Origin: JANMDS01 sp031430575
GTDB taxonomy: Bacteria > Pseudomonadota > Gammaproteobacteria > Burkholderiales > Casimicrobiaceae
Reading direction: 5' to 3'
DNA: 64,000 nucleotides
Assembly (NCBI GenBank): GCA_031430575.1
Contig: JANPBT010000043.1
Span: 62,001-126,000, forward strand
In this document: positions 59,690 through 64,000 of the stretch, in pieces
How positions within the stretch are numbered: the first letter of the stretch is position 1
Layout of the letters: each line of letters opens with the position of its first letter
Translations under genes and position numbers: made by a program
The notes under the pieces: generated by a model
Seen by the model: only the letters and a program-made list of their open reading frames with translations
Told to the model about the DNA's origin: nothing
Database searches by the model: none

Positions 59690-60567
59690 GTCTTGCCCTA
59701 CGTATTCTAGAAATCATCATGCCGGTGTTGGGTATTATCGTGATTGGCTACTGGATGGGGCGCGCGTGGAACCCCGATATGCGAACGACCAATCGGATCG
59801 CGCTCGATATCTTGGGGCCGATGCTGGTTTTCACAGCACTTGCCGGTAAAGACTTTGATATCACCGCCCACACTTCCTTGCTTTACGCAAGTATCGCCAT
59901 CGTATTAGGCTCCGGGCTTATCGGTTGGGTTTTTGCGCGCATTTTCAAATTGAACGCTGCTGTTTTCGTCCCGCCGATGATGTTCAATAACTGCGGCAAT
60001 ATGGGGATACCGCTTGCGCTTTTCGCTTTTGGGCAGCCTGGCTTGGCAGCAATGGTGATGTTGTTTACGACTTCGAATTTACTGCACTTCACGCTCGGTG
60101 TCTGGATCGTAGATCACAACGCAAAGCTCACCGATGCGCTGAAAAGTCCAATGCTTTGGGCGACGTTTGTTGGCGCGCTTTTTGGCATTATGAAATGGCA
60201 TTTGCCTGAACCGGTTTTTGTTCCGCTAAAGTATTTAGGGGACGCAACGATTCCGATCATGCTGCTCGCGCTGGGTGTGCGTATGAAAGAAGTCACGCGT
60301 CAAGGCATGCCCATTGCGGTGCTCGGTGCGGCGGTATGTCCACTCGCAGGTTTTGTCATTGCAGCGCTACTAACGCAGGTTTTTGACTTCACGTCGTTGC
60401 AGCGTGGCATGATCTACTTATTTGCGGTATTGCCACCAGCCGTACTCAATTTCCTCGTTGCCGACCGCTATCACAGAGATCCACAAACGGTGGCTTCAAT
60501 CGTGCTGGTTGGCAATATCGCGAGCTTAGTGTTTGTGCCGCTTGGTTTGATTTTTGCACTCAAGTAG
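59686..60567 (+). CDS. AEC-family (auxin efflux carrier-like) transporter
   Basis: A 293-residue protein with about ten spans: ILEIIMPVLGIIVIGYWMGR at the start, VPPMMFNNCGNMGIPLALFAFG near 100 with the family's asparagine/glycine-rich crossing helix, and LPPAVLNFLVADRYHRDPQTVASIV near 255. AEC members such as MdcF move organic acids. ATG 59686 gives an ATGA overlap with the MFS gene and is preferred to 59650. Confidence 0.9.
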   Translation: MSLALRILEIIMPVLGIIVIGYWMGRAWNPDMRTTNRIALDILGPMLVFTALAGKDFDITAHTSLLYASIAIVLGSGLIGWVFARIFKLNAAVFVPPMMFNNCGNMGIPLALFAFGQPGLAAMVMLFTTSNLLHFTLGVWIVDHNAKLTDALKSPMLWATFVGALFGIMKWHLPEPVFVPLKYLGDATIPIMLLALGVRMKEVTRQGMPIAVLGAAVCPLAGFVIAALLTQVFDFTSLQRGMIYLFAVLPPAVLNFLVADRYHRDPQTVASIVLVGNIASLVFVPLGLIFALK

Positions 60568-60604
60568 GCCACAAAAACGTTTTCGAATACACGCAAAAAT
60601 GCCA

Positions 60605-60622
60605 AAATCTGCGCCGCAGGTA
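60605..60622 (-). repeat. Dispersed 18-base repeat, single copy between convergent genes
   Basis: Exact AAATCTGCGCCGCAGGTA between the AEC and Bug-receptor stop codons. Confidence 0.9.
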
Positions 60623-60638
60623 TACGCGCCCCTTGAGG

Positions 60639-61601
60639 CTAATCAACGCGCGCACCACTCGTCTTCACCACGGGGCCCCATTTGGTAATCTCTGCTTGAA
60701 TGTGCGCGGCAAACGCTTCTGGGCTCCCGCCCACTGGAATCGCGCCCTGTGCTTTAAATTTTTCCTGCATTTCAGCGGAGGCAATTCCACGCTGGATCTC
60801 AGCAGAAAGTTTAGCTACGAGGTCCTTCGGCGTTCCCGCCGGCGCGAGCACGCCAAACCATGAGCTGGCTTCAAAACCTTTGAGTCCGGCCTCATCCAGC
60901 GTCGGCACGTCGGGCAGTGCTGCCGAACGCTTGCTTGAGGTCACCGCAAGCGCACGTAGTTTTCCGGCGCGAATGTGTGGGATGGCGGAGGGTGCGTTGT
61001 CAAACATGACCTGGGTTTGGCCGCCCACTAAATCGATCAGCGCTGCACCGCTGCCTTTGTAGGGAATGTGCGTCATCTTCGTTCCCGTCATGGCTTTGAA
61101 AAGCTCGCCTGCGAGATGGATTGAAGTGCCGCTACCCGAGCTTGCCATCGCGAGTTTATCGCCTTCTTTTTTCGCGTAGGCAATGAATTCGTCAACATTC
61201 TTGGCAGGCACGCTCGGGTGCACCACCATTACATTTGGCACCGCAGCGCACAAACTGACCGGCGCAAAATCTTTCACCGCATCGTACGGCATTTTCGGGT
61301 AGAGCGAGACGTTGATCCCGTGCGTGCCGACCGTACCCATCAGCAAGGTGTAGCCGTCAGGCGCGGATTTTGCGACGCTATCGCTACCCACGTTACCGCC
61401 AGCGCCAGGCTTATTGTCGACAACGAAGTTTTGCCCCATGGTTTTAGTTAAATGTGCAGCGACTTCACGCGCAATGATGTCAGTGGTTCCACCGGCTACG
61501 AACGGAACTACGATACGAACTGGTTTAGTGGGGTATGGCTGGGCAGCGGCTACGCTGCACAGCAATATCGAAAATGCGATCGTAAGCCAACGGTTCACCA
61601 C
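60639..61601 (-). CDS. Tripartite tricarboxylate transporter receptor, Bug/TctC family
   Basis: A 320-residue periplasmic binding protein. It has a signal peptide ending SVAAAQ near 20, then YPTKPVRIVVPFVAGGTTDIIAREVA, VVDNKPGAGGNVGSDSVAKSAPDGYTLLMG and PSVPAKNVDEFIAYAK. Bug proteins are greatly expanded in Burkholderiales and bind small carboxylates. No tctA/tctB membrane genes are adjacent, which is common for Bug genes. Ligand unknown. Confidence 0.96.
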   Translation of the reverse strand: MVNRWLTIAFSILLCSVAAAQPYPTKPVRIVVPFVAGGTTDIIAREVAAHLTKTMGQNFVVDNKPGAGGNVGSDSVAKSAPDGYTLLMGTVGTHGINVSLYPKMPYDAVKDFAPVSLCAAVPNVMVVHPSVPAKNVDEFIAYAKKEGDKLAMASSGSGTSIHLAGELFKAMTGTKMTHIPYKGSGAALIDLVGGQTQVMFDNAPSAIPHIRAGKLRALAVTSSKRSAALPDVPTLDEAGLKGFEASSWFGVLAPAGTPKDLVAKLSAEIQRGIASAEMQEKFKAQGAIPVGGSPEAFAAHIQAEITKWGPVVKTSGARVD

Positions 61602-61635
61602 AGTACTTCTCCTTGATTGATTTTGTGAATCGAGT

Positions 61636-62676
61636 TTAGCGGGAATTTGCTAAGGCTTTGGCTATAGCATCAGCAATGATGGCGTGCCCTCGCGCATTCC
61701 AGTGTGCGTCTTTTTTCGAAATCTCAGTGCGTTGCGCCGATTTTGAAAATGCATCGTCAAATGCGTCGCACGAAGCAACAGTTGCAATCTTCTGCTTTTG
61801 TGCTTCATCGATAAGCTTTTGCATGTCTGCGAGACGCGCAACGGGCATGCCCGCGTAACGCTCGGGTCTTTCGCAATCCTCAACCAAAATCACACGGACA
61901 TTGGAAAGCGCTCTCATTCGAGAAAGGAAGTGCTCAATGACTGCATTTTGTCCAGAGGTCAGTGCCGGTGTAGCAGAATCTTGCCCTAGAGCAGACGGTT
62001 TTACGCGACTTAAGTCGGGGAACGCTGCGGCAATAAACCCGGCAACACTAAATCGAAGATGCCCAAAAAAATACTGCGCCAATGCAGATTGAGCAGCCAA
62101 ATCGCGCAGCCTACTGCGTGGCTCAATGGCACCCGCAATCGGTTGCAGGGATTCAGGGTGAATGCATCGGTCGAAAATTCCCCCGCCTGAGCTTGCGCAG
62201 ACAGACTGTGCAATATCGGTTCGATTGACGACAATTACAAAGGTCGTAATCGCCAGTGCTTGATGCCCCCATTCAATGCGCGCGGTGTAGTCAGCCAACG
62301 ATGTGCCGGCCATAGCCATCATATAAACCGCGCGTGTACCTATTTGCGCTTGTAGGCGGGCACCGACGCGATCGCCCTCGGGCAGTGCAGAGCCCTCTAG
62401 GAGACTATCGCCAATTAATGCGACCGCTCTTTCGTCGGGTACAAAGGGCGTGCGGGTGGCAAATCCCATGTTGTTTGTGTAGATTTTTTGAGGGTGCGCC
62501 AGATCCCAGTCGGCGGCGATCAGATATGAATGGTGCGGTGCGTACGTGCGAATTACGCCAGTCGCCTGCCTGCTCGCACGCGATGCTGTTGAGACCGGTA
62601 AGGCATGTAAGATCACCTCAGCCATCAAGAGCATCGCGAAGACGCCACTGAGAAAACGAAGAAAATTTAAGCGCAT
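61636..62676 (-). CDS. SGNH-hydrolase-like / AlgX-like protein
   Basis: A 346-residue protein with an N-terminal signal anchor and an SGNH fold: GDSLLEGSALP near 95 (nucleophile Ser block), a glycine in MAMAGTSLADY near 125, a cysteine-containing insertion, and DAHWNARGHAIIADAIA near 325 (D-x-x-H). With the MBOAT gene 7 bp upstream, this matches the pairs that O-acetylate exopolysaccharides in the periplasm. It is probably the periplasmic partner; the glycan is unknown. Confidence 0.78.
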   Translation of the reverse strand: MRLNFLRFLSGVFAMLLMAEVILHALPVSTASRASRQATGVIRTYAPHHSYLIAADWDLAHPQKIYTNNMGFATRTPFVPDERAVALIGDSLLEGSALPEGDRVGARLQAQIGTRAVYMMAMAGTSLADYTARIEWGHQALAITTFVIVVNRTDIAQSVCASSGGGIFDRCIHPESLQPIAGAIEPRSRLRDLAAQSALAQYFFGHLRFSVAGFIAAAFPDLSRVKPSALGQDSATPALTSGQNAVIEHFLSRMRALSNVRVILVEDCERPERYAGMPVARLADMQKLIDEAQKQKIATVASCDAFDDAFSKSAQRTEISKKDAHWNARGHAIIADAIAKALANSR

Positions 62677-62683
62677 ACGTCGA

Positions 62684-64000
62684 TTAAAAGTTGAAGTAGA
62701 TGAAGGGGCTGACGTTGCCCCGTAATACGTTGGTTATTGCCAGAAGAATTATGAGCGATGTCGCCGCGCCGGATACGTAAGCGACAAGCGTCTCGCTGGA
62801 GTCGAGTCGACTGCGCAACCGTTCACCGATTTCATTTGAATTTGGCATCACTAAAGCGATGATGCCCGCGATTCCGCAGACCACAGCCCAGCGTGCGATT
62901 GATAGCCCAGAGTCGTCCAGAAGTGCGGAGGCGGCAGACCACTGCATCGACCACATGCTTTGCAGGATAACGACTGCGCTCGCAAGGGACGTAGCCCGGA
63001 AAAATACCCAAGCGTGTATGACAGCCAAGATCGTTACCGCCCATGCGGCAACGCCATAAATACGATTACGTTTTAGGCCAGGCCAACGACCTATAACAGC
63101 AGCGCGCCATAAATGATTAATCACGAGAAAGATGCCGTGCAGTCCACCCCAAACGATGAAAGTCCAGTTTGCGCCATGCCAGAGCCCACCGAGAAGCATG
63201 GTCAACATGAGATTCATGTGACGCCGCACGCTCCCGTTGCGATTGCCTCCAAGCGCGATATAGAGGTAGTCGCGCAGAAATTGCGAAAGCGTCATGTGCC
63301 AGCGCCGCCAAAAATCCGAGATTGAGCCCGCCTTGTAGGGCGAGTTAAAGTTGTAAGGCAATGCGATGCCAAAAATCCATGAAAGTCCGATCGCCATATC
63401 GGAATAGCCAGAGAAGTCGAAGTAAAGTTGAAGCGTATATGCAATCGTGCCCGCCCATGCCTCGGAGGCGGTGTAAACGGCGGTGGTTTTCGCATTGAAT
63501 ACCGCGTCGGCGAATGGCGAAACACCGTCGGCAATCACGATTTTTTTAAATAGTCCAATTGCAAAAATTGCTAAACCCATCGCGATGAGCTTGCCGCTGG
63601 GGCGTGTGATTGCCGTGGCGTTGAATTGGGGCATAACCTGCGCATGGTGGATGATCGGCCCCGCGACTAAATGGGGAAAATAGGTCACGAAAAGACCATA
63701 ACGAACGGGATCATAGTGCGTTGGGCCGTAGCGATAAACATCTACTAGGTAGGCGATTTGAGTAAACGTAAAAAATGAAATGCCAATCGGCAACACGATT
63801 TCCGGTTTTTTAAGCCCGAGACTGAAAAGTAAATTGAGGTTGGTGACGGTAAAGTTTGCGTACTTAAATACGGCCAGCAGCATCAAATTGATGACTACTG
63901 CGACAAAAAGCCAGCGGTAGGCCTTTTCTCGCTCTGCATAGTTGACTCCAATCTTGCCGCCCATCCAAAAGTTAAATGCGATCGAGCCAATCAGCAAGCC
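62684..64000 (-). CDS. MBOAT-family O-acyltransferase (AlgI-like), N-terminus outside the window
   Basis: 437 residues are visible. The protein runs off the right edge, since the family's first spans (before GSIAFNFWMGGKIG) are missing. It shows ISDFWRRWHMTLSQFLRDYLYIALGGNR near 230 and the catalytic-histidine segment GGLWHGANWTFIVWGGLHGIFL near 270. MBOAT proteins of this type carry acetyl groups across the inner membrane for polysaccharide O-acetylation with an AlgX/AlgJ-like partner, here the SGNH gene 7 bp downstream. Confidence 0.93.
   Translation of the reverse strand, partial: GLLIGSIAFNFWMGGKIGVNYAEREKAYRWLFVAVVINLMLLAVFKYANFTVTNLNLLFSLGLKKPEIVLPIGISFFTFTQIAYLVDVYRYGPTHYDPVRYGLFVTYFPHLVAGPIIHHAQVMPQFNATAITRPSGKLIAMGLAIFAIGLFKKIVIADGVSPFADAVFNAKTTAVYTASEAWAGTIAYTLQLYFDFSGYSDMAIGLSWIFGIALPYNFNSPYKAGSISDFWRRWHMTLSQFLRDYLYIALGGNRNGSVRRHMNLMLTMLLGGLWHGANWTFIVWGGLHGIFLVINHLWRAAVIGRWPGLKRNRIYGVAAWAVTILAVIHAWVFFRATSLASAVVILQSMWSMQWSAASALLDDSGLSIARWAVVCGIAGIIALVMPNSNEIGERLRSRLDSSETLVAYVSGAATSLIILLAITNVLRGNVSPFIYFNF

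Overview
The window looks like a chromosomal segment of a betaproteobacterium in or near Burkholderiales. This rests on gene content: the ptsN-hprK-rapZ block, a Bug/TctC-type solute receptor, IPTL-CTERM-like membrane tails, an ornithine-lipid gene pair, and cytochrome c' with a b561-type cytochrome. I would not name a genus. I saw no rRNA, tRNA or CRISPR array.

Layout. (1) 65-10771, minus strand: a surface-polysaccharide cluster (WecA-type initiating transferase, Wzz-type chain-length protein, glycosyltransferases, GT-C-like and Wzy-like membrane proteins, an epimerase, an acetyltransferase). Many genes overlap by 4 bp, and the cluster ends at a strong hairpin terminator. (2) 10772-12091: a long gene-free stretch, then a well-formed promoter with operator-like palindromes in front of aceA. 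(3) 13600-18335: a relic and an intact copy of an unusual locus in which a small IPTL-CTERM-like protein gene runs into an S8 (subtilisin-family) protease gene across a homopolymer tract. (4) 18452-28526: tartrate dehydrogenase-type enzyme, hydrolase and LysR regulator, a cell-surface Ig-like protein, ptsN-hprK-rapZ, a LON-domain protein, yebC, ruvC and ruvA. (5) 28673-37853: a second protease region, with a zinc metalloprotease, a broken IS3-family element, a duplicated protease prodomain, a second IPTL-like gene plus S8 protease, and an IS256-family remnant. (6) 38083-43604: a phosphate-linked block of sixA, ppk (with a clear Pho box), ppx and an olsA/olsB-like pair. (7) 43778-64000: mostly housekeeping and transport genes (VIT-type transporter, Fe-ADH, dacB, bioA, MarR, cytochrome c', fabI, a GGDEF-EAL protein, hslU, MFS and AEC transporters, Bug receptor, SGNH and MBOAT acyl-transfer proteins).

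Two features stand out. First, an 18-base quasi-palindromic word (TACCTGCGGCGCAGATTT and its complement) occurs about 27 times. It is found singly inside genes and between genes, and as inverted pairs between genes, often between convergent ones. It is absent from most of the polysaccharide cluster and from the second protease region. The pattern resembles Neisseria DNA-uptake sequences or REP elements. Second, both IPTL-protease loci carry a homopolymer run (C10 and G8) at the same structural position. In both, a run of 9 would fuse the two reading frames, which suggests phase-variable surface proteases. The second copy also has two nonsense codons in its prodomain and an intact 305-bp donor-like copy 1.2 kb upstream.
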